DNA from: Clostridium sp. CF012
GTDB lineage: Bacteria > Bacillota > Clostridia > Clostridiales > Clostridiaceae
Direction of reading: 5' to 3'
NCBI RefSeq assembly: GCF_018861755.1
Contig: NZ_JAHLEF010000002.1
Coordinates: 299,657-363,656 of the forward strand
DNA length: 64,000 bases
Shown: in pieces, positions 34,240-43,785 of the stretch
Layout of the letters: every line of letters starts with the position of its first letter
How positions within the stretch are numbered: the stretch's first letter is position 1
The notes under the pieces: generated by a model
Database searches by the model: none
What the model was told of the DNA's origin: nothing
Seen by the model: only the letters and a program-made list of their open reading frames with translations
Program-made: the position numbers and the translations under genes

Positions 34240-34442
34240 AACCTTCTCCTATTTTAAATGTATATTTTTATATCTATATTATTAATAATTCTATATTAAC
34301 TAAGTTTTTCCTCTTTTTTTGTAACTAAATGTAGAATTTTAAAAATTATATATCTTCTGTATTTATTATATTTTCTATAGTTAACTGCTATAATTCCTAT
34401 TTCATAATATACAATTGAATATTACAAAAATGTCGTTCCTCA

Positions 34443-34821
34443 CCCTCCCCATTTCCCCAAAATCTCCTTCATAATAAAGTCGTTCCGTAAACAGGCTCAA
34501 CATTTAAGGAAAAATTACTAAGGACTATATTTTAATGCCTTTATTCTAATCTTTTTTCTAAAATTTTATGTCTATTTTCTTTTCTATTCTTTTTTACATT
34601 TTCTTTTAAATCCTTGTTCTATAGGGGTTGGGATAGCGTTCTTCTGATTGAAATTCTAGTAATAATTCTATTTTAAAGTCTATTATTTTTAGAATTGGTT
34701 GGTGGTCTTCACTTATTTCATGATGCTTAAACCTTTGACCTTCCCTTCTTCGCTACGCAAAAAAACCAGGCACCTTCAATCAATTCTGATTAAAAATACC
34801 TGACTTTGCCCATGGCTTTCT
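34443..34821 (+). repeat. Flanking direct repeat, copy B
   Basis: Same-orientation diverged copy of 28031-28400, placed 200 bp beyond the start of the SIR2-MBL gene. It has CATAATAAAGTCGT, CATTTAAGGAAAAA, TCTGATTGAAATTCT and AATCAATTCTGATTAAAAAT, and ends CATGGCTTTCTTAT. The two copies enclose the complete operon with its promoter and terminator. No open frame in either copy is convincing. Confidence 0.7.
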
Positions 34822-34962
34822 TATGAATGGAACGATGTTCTTTGTATTATATAACAATCGCCATACTTGATTTTTTAATGACTTTTTTATAAATGGTTAA
34901 TCTTTCTTATAAAGTTACAACTATAACTCACAGTGTATTTCTGTTTCTTTAGTTGAGAGTAA

Positions 34963-35006
34963 AAATAAAGCATGAATAAAAATATATTTTTATTCATGCT
35001 TTATTT
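34963..35006. terminator. Terminator, perfect palindrome with 22-bp arms
   Basis: AAATAAAGCATGAATAAAAA and its exact complement, with A runs at the left and TTTATTT at the right. It lies 160 bp after the glmS stop on the minus strand and also borders repeat copy B. Confidence 0.75.
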
Positions 35007-35164
35007 GAAAAATCTTTATACATTAAAGAATTATGAGTTTATTACCTTTTATATAACTATAGTTGTATGACAAACTATAGTATTTTCATTATGACATTAT
35101 TAATTATAATTTGTGACAACAGTAATTATAACTCACAACAGGCGTAAACCCAGGCCCCTTTTTT

Positions 35165-36991
35165 CTATTCTACAGTAACTGATTTTGCTAAATTTCTTGG
35201 CTTATCAACATCGCAGCCCTTTTGGATTGCCATGTAGTAAGACAATAATTGTAGTGGAATTACTGAAATTACTGGTGCCAATATATCCATAACTTTTGGT
35301 ATATAAGTTACAGAGAAAACTGATTTTGAAATTTCCGTGTGACCTTCTGGCGCGAAAGCAAATACTTTTGCTCCTCTAGTAGTTATTTCTTTTATATTAC
35401 TTACCATCTTGTCAAATATTTCTTCTTGAGTAGCTAGTGCTATTACTATAGTTCCCTCTTCCATTAGTGCTATTGGACCATGTTTTAACTCTCCTGCTGG
35501 ATAAGCATCTGAATGAATATATGATATTTCTTTAAGCTTTAATGAACCTTCGAGTGCAACCGCATAGTCAAGTCCACGTCCTATGAAGAACATATCTTTG
35601 TGCATATAAGTTTTTGCAGTGAATTTTTGTAGTGTTTCTTTATTTTCTAAAACCTTCTCTGCCTTTTCTGGAAGTTCCATCATAGCTGTTTTAATTTCTT
35701 CAATTTCTTCATTGCTTATTGTTTCTTTGTTTTGAGCAAAGAACAATGCTATTATATACATTGCTATAAGCTGAGTTACATAAGCTTTAGTAGATGCAAC
35801 TGCTATTTCAGGCCCTGCCCAAGTGTATAGTACATCATCTGCTTCTCTTGAAGCTGCACTACCTACTACATTAGTTACCGCTATAACTCTTGCACCTTTT
35901 GACTTTGCAAGCCTTAAAGCTGACATAGTGTCTGCAGTTTCTCCTGATTGACTAATAACTATCATCAGTGTGTCTTTGTCCATTATAGGATCTCTATATT
36001 TAAACTCAGAGGCTATATCTAGTTCCACTGGTATTCTTGCAAGTTTTTCTATAACATATTTACCTACAACTCCTGCATGATATGCAGTTCCGCAAGCTAC
36101 TATATATATTTTATTTAAATTTTTAATTTGCTCTTTAGTTATATTTATATCATCTAGTGTAATTGGTTGACCTAAAACTATTCTTGAAGTCATAGTGTCC
36201 CTAATTGCCTTTGGCTGTTCATGGATTTCCTTTAACATAAAGTGCTCATATCCACCTTTTTCAGCAGCCTCTGCATCCCAAGTTACATGAAAAATTTCTT
36301 TATTTATAATTTTGCCTTCTGGATCTAGTAGTTTTATTCCTTCACTGGAAATTACAACAAACTCCTTATCCTCTAATAAATATACCTCTCTTGTATGATT
36401 TAATACTGCCGGTATATCTGAAGCTACAAAAAATTCATCCTTGCCTAGTCCTACTATTAATGGACTATCTTTTCTTACTGCTACTAATTTATCTGGTTCA
36501 TCGCTAGTAACTACTGCTATGGCATAGCTACCTTCCATTTTAGCAATAGCCTTCATTACCGCATCTACTATATTTCCATCGTAGTAGAAATCTACAAGGT
36601 GTGGTATTACTTCTGAATCAGTTTCAGATGTAAATTTATATCCTTTTTCCATTAACCATTCTCTTAAATGGATATAATTTTCTATAATTCCATTGTGGAC
36701 TACACTAATAGTTTCACTTTCATTAGTATGTGGGTGAGAATTTTCATCTGATGGTTTACCATGAGTAGCCCATCTAGTGTGTCCAATGCCCAGATTCCCT
36801 TTTAGTGGTTTTTCTAATAATTGAGCCTCTAAATTTGCAAGTCTTCCCTTGCATTTAGTTACTTTTAAAACTCCATCATTTATAATTGCGATTCCTGCTG
36901 AATCGTATCCTCTATATTCTAATTTACTAAGACCTTCTACCAATATTGGTGAAGCCTGATTACTTCCAAAATAACCAACTATTCCGCACAT
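35165..36991 (-). CDS. glmS: Glutamine-fructose-6-phosphate aminotransferase (isomerizing)
   Basis: 608-residue GlmS, which makes glucosamine-6-phosphate from fructose-6-phosphate and glutamine, the first step of UDP-GlcNAc synthesis. Cys1 glutaminase start MCGIVGYFG, then LEYRGYDSAG, TRWATHGKPS; two SIS domains follow with GTAYHAG, SQSGETADT and a C-terminal KSVTVE. The start at 36991 exposes the catalytic Cys after Met removal and follows GAGAGGAAG; a longer frame to 37024 is not used. Upstream lies a glmS ribozyme, so the mRNA should be cut when glucosamine-6-phosphate is high. The gene is monocistronic. Confidence 0.97.
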   Translation of the reverse strand: MCGIVGYFGSNQASPILVEGLSKLEYRGYDSAGIAIINDGVLKVTKCKGRLANLEAQLLEKPLKGNLGIGHTRWATHGKPSDENSHPHTNESETISVVHNGIIENYIHLREWLMEKGYKFTSETDSEVIPHLVDFYYDGNIVDAVMKAIAKMEGSYAIAVVTSDEPDKLVAVRKDSPLIVGLGKDEFFVASDIPAVLNHTREVYLLEDKEFVVISSEGIKLLDPEGKIINKEIFHVTWDAEAAEKGGYEHFMLKEIHEQPKAIRDTMTSRIVLGQPITLDDINITKEQIKNLNKIYIVACGTAYHAGVVGKYVIEKLARIPVELDIASEFKYRDPIMDKDTLMIVISQSGETADTMSALRLAKSKGARVIAVTNVVGSAASREADDVLYTWAGPEIAVASTKAYVTQLIAMYIIALFFAQNKETISNEEIEEIKTAMMELPEKAEKVLENKETLQKFTAKTYMHKDMFFIGRGLDYAVALEGSLKLKEISYIHSDAYPAGELKHGPIALMEEGTIVIALATQEEIFDKMVSNIKEITTRGAKVFAFAPEGHTEISKSVFSVTYIPKVMDILAPVISVIPLQLLSYYMAIQKGCDVDKPRNLAKSVTVE

Positions 36992-37249
36992 ATTCATCTT
37001 CCTCTCAAATTTAAAATTTTGCACAACGCATCATCTTTAGATGCGCTCATCACCTAAAAGCCATACTTAATTAAACATATTTATTATCATTGTTTTTTAA
37101 TAATTATTTTAATGATAGTATTCACAGTTATCATACATAAAATTATTAATGTTGAATAACTGAAAATATGCGCTCTTAATAATCCAATGAAATATGCTAA
37201 TTAATTCATCACCTATAGGTACTGTGATATTTATAAAGGTTTTAACACC

Positions 37250-37400
37250 AGATTGATGTTGTTACGAAAATCACTTTTCGCTTTTATCAATCATTAACGG
37301 TAGTGCGCTACCGCGGGGCATCCGCCGAAGATTCGATACTCCCCATCCTCGTCAACTCATAGTGCATTATAATTACTAATACTCCTGAGTCCTGGCGCTT
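37250..37400 (-). ncRNA. glmS ribozyme / riboswitch
   Basis: On the minus strand the leader begins with AGCGCCAGGACT at 37399, then GACGAGGATGGGGAGTATCG, TTCGGCGGATGCCCCGCGG and the pseudoknot tail ending near GAAAAGTGATTTTCGTAACA. These are the conserved core elements of the glmS ribozyme, which self-cleaves just 5' of the GCGCC stretch in the presence of glucosamine-6-phosphate. The 3' limit is approximate; about 260 nt of leader follow before the glmS start. Confidence 0.95.
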
Positions 37401-37439
37401 TTTAATTAATTTCTCCTATCCTCCTTTACTATAATATTA

Positions 37440-37486
37440 AATAGACTGAAATCTTATGTTCCTTATCCATAAGGTTTCAGTCTATT
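37440..37486 (-). terminator. Terminator between glmM and glmS
   Basis: AATAGACTGAAA pairs with TTTCAGTCTATT, and inside it CTTATG pairs with CATAAG. Located upstream of the glmS ribozyme, it should end transcription from glmM and give glmS its own promoter. Confidence 0.75.
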
Positions 37487-37597
37487 ATATTCATTTTATA
37501 CCCTAAACGTCAATGCTTTTCACAATAAATTCATCAAATGGTTACTTTCCTTCGGTATAATTAAAACATACAAACGTCATATATAGTAACAATAATG

Positions 37598-37650
37598 GCA
37601 CTTCGGAGTGACTTGCAATAAGTTGCGTAGAAACTATTAAGTTTAGCTTC
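37598..37650. repeat. Diverged fragment of a second palindromic repeat
   Basis: CTTCGGAGTGACTTGCAATA followed by AGAAACTATTAAGTTT resembles the inner arm of the repeat at 62045-62160 (CTCCGAAGTGACTTGCAATA, GAAGCTATTGAATTTC). The opposite arm is missing. Confidence 0.4.
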
Positions 37651-37659
37651 AAACGTATA

Positions 37660-37850
37660 AAAAGAGTATATATTACGTAAATTGCATTTGAGCAAGCGTT
37701 AGTAATACTTAACTAATTTTAATGAAAGATGCATTAAGAAAAGTTCATGTTTGAACGCACGTGAGTTTGAACTTTTTAGCATCTTTCATTAAAATTAGTT
37801 TAGTATTACTTAGAGTCGCGAATGCAATTGTAGTAATATATACTCTTTTA
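37660..37850. repeat. Palindromic repeat family PR1, copy 1 (full length)
   Basis: An imperfect palindrome of about 190 bp. The outer 17 bp AAAAGAGTATATATTAC are exactly complementary to the other end. Inner arms share CTAATTTTAATGAAAGATGC and a centre of AAGTTCATGTTTGAACG type. It starts 1 to 2 bp after the glmM stop. Copies lie at 46029-46220, 61589-61778, 61872-62005 (half) and 63843-63885 (end only). Confidence 0.85.
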
Positions 37851-37851
37851 C

Positions 37852-39201
37852 CTATTTATTTGCTTTTTCTTCTATCATTTTTGCAAGATCATGTGCCATT
37901 TCATTTAGTTCACTTTGCACTTTACCCTCGAGCATTACTCGAACTAGAGGTTCTGTACCTGATGGTCTAATAAGTACTCTTCCAACTCCATTTAATTTCT
38001 TTTCTATTCTTTTAATTTCTTCCACTATTTCACTATCAGTTTCATGGATGTCATTCTTACCATTCGGTACCATTGCATTAACTAGTACTTGTGGAAGTTC
38101 TGTCATCATTGCTGCTAGCTCAGATAGTGGTTTCCCTGATTCTTTAATTACAGTGGCTAATTGAATTCCTGATACAAGCCCATCCCCTGTAGTATTAAAA
38201 TCTAGAAAAATTACATGACCTGATTGTTCCCCCCCCAGACTATAACCTTCTTCTTGCATTTTCTCAAGCACATATCTGTCTCCTACTTTAGTTTTCACTG
38301 TAGTTATATTTTCTTCCTTCATTGCTATATCAAGTCCCAAATTACTCATAACAGTTACTACTACCGTATCTTTTGTTAATTTCCCCATTTCCTTAAAGTG
38401 TTTAGCACAAATAGCAATTATAAAGTCTCCATTTATAAGGTTTCCTTTTTCATCCACGGCTAAACATCTATCTGCGTCACCATCAAAGGCTAGTCCTAAA
38501 TCGCAATGATTTTCTTTAACAAAAGCCATTAGGTGCTCCGGATGAGTGGATCCACAGTCTTTATTTATATTTACGCCGTCTGGGTCATTGTTAATAACTA
38601 AAACCTCTGCTCCAAGAGATCTTGTAGCTTTTACTGAGGTAATATAAGATGCGCCATTAGCACAATCTAATGCTATTTTAAGTCCTTTTAAGTCTCCTGA
38701 AATGGTAGATTTAGCGAATTCTATATAATCCTCTACGCCACTTAACTTAACTGTTTTTTTGCCTAAATCCCCTGCTATTGGTGATGGTACATCTTTAAAA
38801 TCATTTTCTATAACTGCTTGTATTGTATCTTCTAATTCATCAGACAATTTAAACCCCTTGTTATTGAAAAACTTTATTCCATTATATTCTACCGGGTTAT
38901 GTGAAGCTGAGATAACGACTCCTGCATCTGCTCCATATTTTCTAGTTAAGTATGCTACCGCTGGTGTAGGCACCACTCCAAGGCATATGGCTTCAGCTCC
39001 TACAGATAAAATTCCTGCAACTAATGCCGATTCTAACATATCTCCTGAAACTCTTGTATCCATTCCTACTATGATTTTAGGTTTATGAGCTCCATCTGTT
39101 AATACAAACGCTCCTGATCTTCCTAACTTATATGCAAGTTCACTTGTTAATTCTGTATTTGCTATACCACGTACTCCATCTGTCCCGAATATTCTACTCA
39201 T
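37852..39201 (-). CDS. glmM: Phosphoglucosamine mutase
   Basis: 449-residue GlmM, which converts glucosamine-6-phosphate to glucosamine-1-phosphate. It has the start [11 protein letters not shown], the phosphoserine loop [19 protein letters not shown], the metal loop [16 protein letters not shown] and the phosphate-binding [12 protein letters not shown]. Length is normal. In many Firmicutes glmM follows cdaA and cdaR; here those genes lie 15 kb away. Palindromic repeat copy 1 begins directly after the stop, followed by a terminator before glmS. Confidence 0.97.
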   Translation of the reverse strand: MSRIFGTDGVRGIANTELTSELAYKLGRSGAFVLTDGAHKPKIIVGMDTRVSGDMLESALVAGILSVGAEAICLGVVPTPAVAYLTRKYGADAGVVISASHNPVEYNGIKFFNNKGFKLSDELEDTIQAVIENDFKDVPSPIAGDLGKKTVKLSGVEDYIEFAKSTISGDLKGLKIALDCANGASYITSVKATRSLGAEVLVINNDPDGVNINKDCGSTHPEHLMAFVKENHCDLGLAFDGDADRCLAVDEKGNLINGDFIIAICAKHFKEMGKLTKDTVVVTVMSNLGLDIAMKEENITTVKTKVGDRYVLEKMQEEGYSLGGEQSGHVIFLDFNTTGDGLVSGIQLATVIKESGKPLSELAAMMTELPQVLVNAMVPNGKNDIHETDSEIVEEIKRIEKKLNGVGRVLIRPSGTEPLVRVMLEGKVQSELNEMAHDLAKMIEEKANK

Positions 39202-39723
39202 ATTATTCTACCTCTTTCTCAATAAATTATAGGTTTATTACAGATCATACCAATCAAAATAGCTACTTATTATGATGCTACTTTATTTTTCATTACTCTA
39301 TTTCTTCTTCTTTTATCCACATTAATATAATAAATTAATTCCCTGAAAGGTACTGTCCAAATAGATATGCAATGATAATCATATGTACATTATATGAAAA
39401 ATCTCTCATTATTGTTTCACTATTTATATACACATATACAAAAACTCTTATATATAAATACATGCATTCTAATTATAATCTAGTTTGTATTATACTACAA
39501 TAATAAGTCCTTGTAAAAAATACCTAATATTTTGTAATTTTATAAACAAAAAAAATAACCCAACTGGATTATTTTTATAGGTTTAATTATTTTATTATAT
39601 CCTCTAAAGTTTTAAAGTCAGGATTGAAATTAATGAAATGCCCTCCATTTTAGTAATTAATTTTTTCATATTACATCATCATGATTGTTGCTGTAATATA
39701 AAACACACCCTTCTGAAATTTCA
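39202..39723. other. Intergenic region between glmM and ABC operon
   Basis: About 520 bp. It holds the glmM promoter region and a hairpin (39552-39576, AAATAACC.. against ..GGATTATTT) that probably ends the ABC operon from the minus strand. No gene is seen. Confidence 0.5.
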
Positions 39724-40551
39724 TTAATGTGTACCTAGAATACCTAAAGATCTACATTTTTTCTCAACTCTCATAAATATCCAGCTGCCTATTATGCAAA
39801 ATATAATCATGCCTATTAAAATTATGAAATATTCCGTTCTTAAAGAAAATAGCGGTACTTGGTTAATTAATATTGCTCTACTACTATCATAAATATAGGT
39901 TAGGGGTAGAGATAACGATATAAATACAAAGAATTTAGGCATAACTTTTATAGGAAAATAACTCCCTGACATAGCGGAAACCATTGAACTGGTTATATCA
40001 ATTATTCCGTTTGCCTCTTTTGCGATAAGCACTGCCGCTGCTACCGCCATACCAAGCCCCATCATACCTATTATTCCTGGAATTAAAAAGGCTAAGAACT
40101 GAAGTATATTTGAATTTATGGTAAATCCAAAAGCAAAGTGGCAAACTATGCCTGTTAAAATGACTTCAAAGGTTGTAGCACAGAATTGGAACAAACTCTT
40201 ACTAACCATTAGTACTATTCTATTCACTGGTGCGCTCCAATTAGATTCTAAAACGCCTTCCCTCATCTCTTCCTTTAGTGAAAATCCCATGGTCCAAAAA
40301 ACAGTACTTACATAAGCTGAAATTATATATCCTACTACTAAGTACCCCATAAAATCTGAATTTCCTGTATACCTTTCAAAGCCACTTATACTTCCATTAG
40401 AGCTAAAGGTTTTTCCCATAAAATAAAATGGAGTTAGCCACATTAGTGGATCTAAAAGAGTCATTATAAAATTTATTGGATATCTAAAATACATTTTCAT
40501 GCTTATTAGAAACCTTGATCTAAATACTATTAATACATTTCTAATGCTCAT
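39724..40551 (-). CDS. ABC-2 type transporter permease
   Basis: 275-residue permease with six expected TM segments. A central GIIGMMGLGMAVAAAVLIAK and a SMVSAMSGSYFPIKVMPKF stretch follow the ABC-2 pattern; the N-terminus (FLISMKMYFRYPINFIMTLL) begins the first helix. It pairs with the permease at 40571 and the ATPase at 41406. Drug, lipid or polymer export is possible; the substrate is unknown. 19 bp separate the two permeases. Confidence 0.85.
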   Translation of the reverse strand: MSIRNVLIVFRSRFLISMKMYFRYPINFIMTLLDPLMWLTPFYFMGKTFSSNGSISGFERYTGNSDFMGYLVVGYIISAYVSTVFWTMGFSLKEEMREGVLESNWSAPVNRIVLMVSKSLFQFCATTFEVILTGIVCHFAFGFTINSNILQFLAFLIPGIIGMMGLGMAVAAAVLIAKEANGIIDITSSMVSAMSGSYFPIKVMPKFFVFISLSLPLTYIYDSSRAILINQVPLFSLRTEYFIILIGMIIFCIIGSWIFMRVEKKCRSLGILGTH

Positions 40552-40570
40552 GTTCTCACCCCCACACTTA

Positions 40571-41395
40571 TTAGAATCTTTCTAAAGATCCTAAATTTTT
40601 AACCTTGTTTTCTGTATATGTGAATGCGATTCTTCCAAGAATCACAAGTATAATTCCTTCTACTAAACACATGTAAATATCCCCGCTAACCATAGCCAAT
40701 GTTCCTCCACTAACCATTATTTGCCTTGTGGCTGAAATTCCATAGGTAAAGGGTATTAATTTAGATAATGACTGCATGAAATCTGGCATAATAGTTATTG
40801 GAAATGTTATGCCACATAGTATCATCATGGTTCCTCTTACTACATTAACTGCTGCATTGGCCTGCTTAGCCCATAATACTAAACTAGCAAAAAGAATTCC
40901 CAGACCGTAAACTCCTGGTATCATTATAACGAACATTAGAATCCATAATAATGGACTACCCGTAAAGTGAATCCCATATATATATCTATATTCTAGTACT
41001 GAAACAACAGATATTATAATAGCTTGAAACATTGATACTATTGCTCCTCCTATTAATAAATCAAATTTCTTTATAGGACAAAGCCAATTAGATTCTAAGG
41101 TGCCTCTTGTTTGTTCTTCGCGAAGGCAAGTTCCAAAACCCCACATTGTAGTATTTACCCACATCCACGCCATAGTTCCAACTACTATAAATGCTCTAAA
41201 GCTTCCTGTTCCTGTGGCAATTTTAAAAGTATCTACTCCTGCACTATTAGGGCCTGCAAAGCCTAATGCACTTAGAATATACATTAGTGGAAATATTAGA
41301 GGCCAAATTATAATCTGAATTATCCAGGTAGGGTATCTTACCAATTGAATAGTCTCTTTCTTTACGACTGCTGTGATAGTTCTTACTCTTCCCAT
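40571..41395 (-). CDS. ABC-2 type transporter permease
   Basis: 274-residue permease, distantly similar to the next one downstream (shared TRGTLESNWLCPIKKFDLLI and REGVLESNWSAPVNRIVLMV stretches, both with an EsNW motif), so the two arose by duplication and likely form a heterodimer. It has about six TM segments and an IPGVYGLGILFASLVL centre. It lies 10 bp from the ATPase gene. Confidence 0.85.
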   Translation of the reverse strand: MGRVRTITAVVKKETIQLVRYPTWIIQIIIWPLIFPLMYILSALGFAGPNSAGVDTFKIATGTGSFRAFIVVGTMAWMWVNTTMWGFGTCLREEQTRGTLESNWLCPIKKFDLLIGGAIVSMFQAIIISVVSVLEYRYIYGIHFTGSPLLWILMFVIMIPGVYGLGILFASLVLWAKQANAAVNVVRGTMMILCGITFPITIMPDFMQSLSKLIPFTYGISATRQIMVSGGTLAMVSGDIYMCLVEGIILVILGRIAFTYTENKVKNLGSLERF

Positions 41396-41405
41396 ACTAT
41401 CGCAC

Positions 41406-42404
41406 CTACTCTCTTAAACTTTTTCCTGTGAGATGAATAAATACATCTTCCAAGGAAGGCTCTATAATATTTATATTGAGTATTTGAGATTTGTTTTGTG
41501 ATATGCTATCAATTATGCTTTGAATGATGGCGTTTCCATCGGTATGATGTATCGTAAGTGTGTAACTTCTACTTTCCTCTTTGTATTCTTTAATGACTTT
41601 TTCTACTGAAGCCATGCATTTTATTTGCTCCACTAGATTATCTGATACGCTACTTAAATCTATTTTTATAGACTTAATATGGTTCATGCTCCTCTTTAAA
41701 TTTTCCGGGGTGTCTAATGCAATAATCTTACCTCCATCTATAATGGCAATTCTATCGCATAAGAAATCTGCTTCTTCCATATAGTGAGTGGTCAAAAGCA
41801 CTGTCCTACCTTCTTTTTTAATATCTAAAATTATTTCTCTTAAATTTAATGCAGACTGTGGATCCAGTCCTAAAGTTGGTTCGTCTAGAAGAACTACTGG
41901 TGCATTTGGTATTAATGCCTTTCCAAGTGCTACCTTCTGCTTCATGCCTGTAGAAAATTTTTCAACTAATTCATCCTCTTTTCCATAAAACGCTAGTCTT
42001 TTTAAAATAGCATCGGTTCTTTGAGCTGCTTCTTTTTTATTTAGGCCATAAAGGGAACCAAAGTATTCTAGATTTTCTCTTGCAGTTAGCTTCCAGTAAA
42101 CGCTTCTGTCTCCCGCAAGTACAGTTCCTATATTTTTCAATGCGTCCATGGGGTTTTTTTCTACATCCGTTCCCATTACAAGTACTTCACCACCTGTAGG
42201 CTTTAAAAGTCCTGTTATCATTTTTATAGTACTAGTTTTTCCTGCTCCATTTGGTCCTAAAAGCCCAAATATCTCCCCTTTGTATATATCAAAATTAACA
42301 CCATCTACAGCTTTGAATTCCTTCTTCTCTATAGTTCTAAAGAATTTTTTCTTCTTGCTCATAAAATATTTTTTTAATTCTTTAACCTCTACCACCTTTT
42401 CCAT
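41406..42404 (-). CDS. ABC transporter ATP-binding protein
   Basis: About 332-residue ABC ATPase with Walker A GLLGPNGAGKTSTIK, Q-loop region, signature FSTGMKQKVAL, Walker B VVLLDEPTLGLDPQS and LLTTHYMEEAD (H-loop). The C-terminal 80 residues form an extra domain seen in drug- or lipid-exporter ATPases. The start at 42404 follows GGGGG at suitable spacing; a longer frame to 42419 overlaps it. First of the three transporter genes and downstream of the DUF2089 regulator gene. Confidence 0.9.
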   Translation of the reverse strand: MEKVVEVKELKKYFMSKKKKFFRTIEKKEFKAVDGVNFDIYKGEIFGLLGPNGAGKTSTIKMITGLLKPTGGEVLVMGTDVEKNPMDALKNIGTVLAGDRSVYWKLTARENLEYFGSLYGLNKKEAAQRTDAILKRLAFYGKEDELVEKFSTGMKQKVALGKALIPNAPVVLLDEPTLGLDPQSALNLREIILDIKKEGRTVLLTTHYMEEADFLCDRIAIIDGGKIIALDTPENLKRSMNHIKSIKIDLSSVSDNLVEQIKCMASVEKVIKEYKEESRSYTLTIHHTDGNAIIQSIIDSISQNKSQILNINIIEPSLEDVFIHLTGKSLRE

Positions 42405-42506
42405 TTTAATATCCCCCACAATATATTATTCTTAAAAAATTCCCCCATTTAGTTTTTTTACTTTATTTTTCACCCCAGGGTTGATACCTCTGGGGTAAAA
42501 TTAGAT

Positions 42507-42761
42507 TTAGATTCGTATTAGTACTTCCGTGCCATCATTAGCTCTTATATCTACTAAGTTTAGTCCTTTATAATCACTTAATGAAATAATCAAATTTCTC
42601 ATTTCATTCCAGTCTATTAGTTCTAAATACTTAGCATCCTTTTCCTTCATGTGCTTTCTTACAATTCTCTCTATGGGAAGTCTTGTAACCAGTCTTACTA
42701 CCCACATTGGCACCGGAATTCTTAGTTTTCTACCTTCCTCTGTTTTAATATAAATCCTCAT
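42507..42761 (-). CDS. Hypothetical protein in the DUF2089 operon
   Basis: 84 residues, not recognised. It starts MRIYIKTEEGRKLRIPVPMW and has a central basic stretch (LPIERIVRKHMKEKD), then LVDIRANDGTEVLIRI, which resembles the end of the upstream SHOCT-like protein (VDIQTADGDVVEVVIE). The two may be related accessory proteins. The start at 42761 has GAGGTG; the longer TTG start spans it. It lies 23 bp from the upstream gene. Confidence 0.65.
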   Translation of the reverse strand: MRIYIKTEEGRKLRIPVPMWVVRLVTRLPIERIVRKHMKEKDAKYLELIDWNEMRNLIISLSDYKGLNLVDIRANDGTEVLIRI

Positions 42762-42784
42762 ATAACACCTCAAAAATTTTAGAT

Positions 42785-43198
42785 TTATTCTATAACAACC
42801 TCGACTACATCCCCATCTGCAGTTTGTATGTCCACAATTTTTCCACTTATACCACCATCTATGGCGTCTAATATAGTTTGAGTCATGGCATCCATGTCTA
42901 CGTCGTTCATTCCATTTACATTTATATTTGGAATTTTTCCAAAGGTTTTTATCATGCCACTTACAAATGCCAGTGGAAGGTTAATATTCACAATGTCATT
43001 TTCTTTAGATCTTACTTTTATTCTCAGCATTTTAATTTTGAATTTACTATTACCGTGACTATTATTTGATGGTGATTTGTCTAAAACAACAAATTCTTTA
43101 CTTTCTCCCTTTAGCGCTTCTATAAGTTGCATAGCTTTTTCTGAATCAATTTTACCTTCTTCAACCATTTTTAATATTCTTGAAATCTCTTCATTCAT
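42785..43198 (-). CDS. SHOCT-like domain protein (DUF2089-associated)
   Basis: 137 residues. The first 30 residues (EEISRILKMVEEGKIDSEKAMQLIEAL) are the short helical SHOCT-like unit usually found beside DUF2089 regulators; the same kind of unit ends the DUF2089 protein itself. The middle (LRIKVRSKENDIVNINLPLAFV) resembles the YvlB/DUF4097 start. It is likely a partner of the regulator or a membrane-stress adaptor. It lies 47 bp after the regulator gene. Confidence 0.75.
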   Translation of the reverse strand: MNEEISRILKMVEEGKIDSEKAMQLIEALKGESKEFVVLDKSPSNNSHGNSKFKIKMLRIKVRSKENDIVNINLPLAFVSGMIKTFGKIPNINVNGMNDVDMDAMTQTILDAIDGGISGKIVDIQTADGDVVEVVIE

Positions 43199-43245
43199 TA
43201 TATATCCTCCTTTTTGTAGCCCGAAATTTCCAATTCACAACTTTC

Positions 43246-43614
43246 TTACTTACCATTTAGCATATTTAATGCTTCATCAGCAGTGATTTCACCTTTTTCT
43301 AACATATCTATTACATCTTTTTTATCAACAGAAGGTTTTTGCTTTATAACAGGGTACCCAAGTGAAGTAATAACCTCGTCTAGCTTTGCCCTAACTGTTG
43401 GATATGATATGCCAAGTTCCTTTTCCACGTCCTTAATGTTTCCTCTAGATTTTAAGAATACTTCAATGAAATACAACTGCTCACTATTTAAATAATCAAA
43501 TTTTGACAATTCAAATTGATTTTCAACCACAGTGCCACATTCATCACATTTAAGTCTAGTTACTTTTAGTTTAGATCTACAAACTGGACATTTACACAAT
43601 ATTTTATAAGTCAT
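43246..43614 (-). CDS. DUF2089 family regulator
   Basis: 122-residue protein: N-terminal zinc ribbon (CPVCRSK and CDECGTV), then a helix-turn-helix with LSKFDYLNSEQLYFIEVFL and ELGISYPTVRAKLDEVI, ending with a SHOCT-like tail (MLEKGEITADEALNML). The family is thought to regulate the operon it heads; here the following genes encode the SHOCT-like protein, a small protein and the ABC exporter. A 15-bp-armed palindrome overlaps its promoter. Confidence 0.83.
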   Translation of the reverse strand: MTYKILCKCPVCRSKLKVTRLKCDECGTVVENQFELSKFDYLNSEQLYFIEVFLKSRGNIKDVEKELGISYPTVRAKLDEVITSLGYPVIKQKPSVDKKDVIDMLEKGEITADEALNMLNGK

Positions 43615-43641
43615 TTTTTTCCACCCTCTTTCTTTATATTC

Positions 43642-43692
43642 ATTATATTACCATTAATTAAAATAATCAATCTATAAATTGATTATTTTAAT
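43642..43692 (-). promoter_or_regulatory. Promoter with palindromic operator upstream of DUF2089 gene
   Basis: On the minus strand TTGATT (43670-43665), a 17-bp spacer and TATAAT (43647-43642). The -35 lies inside a perfect palindrome ATTAAAATAATCAAT-6-ATTGATTATTTTAAT (43657-43692), a likely binding site for the DUF2089 regulator or another repressor. Confidence 0.7.
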
Positions 43693-43785
43693 ATTTTTCC
43701 GATATATATTTATTATCTTAATATATATATTGATAATGTTAATATATATATATGATTTTTTTGAAGTTTTGTGTTTAAAAGTGGT

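Noticed and set aside
28031..34821. A complete composite transposon around the SIR2-HerA operon
   Set aside because: The flanking repeats carry no transposase or clear inverted ends; they are direct repeats with no convincing reading frame.
39724..42404. Bacteriocin or lantibiotic exporter
   Set aside because: No precursor peptide, modification enzyme or immunity gene is next to the ABC genes.
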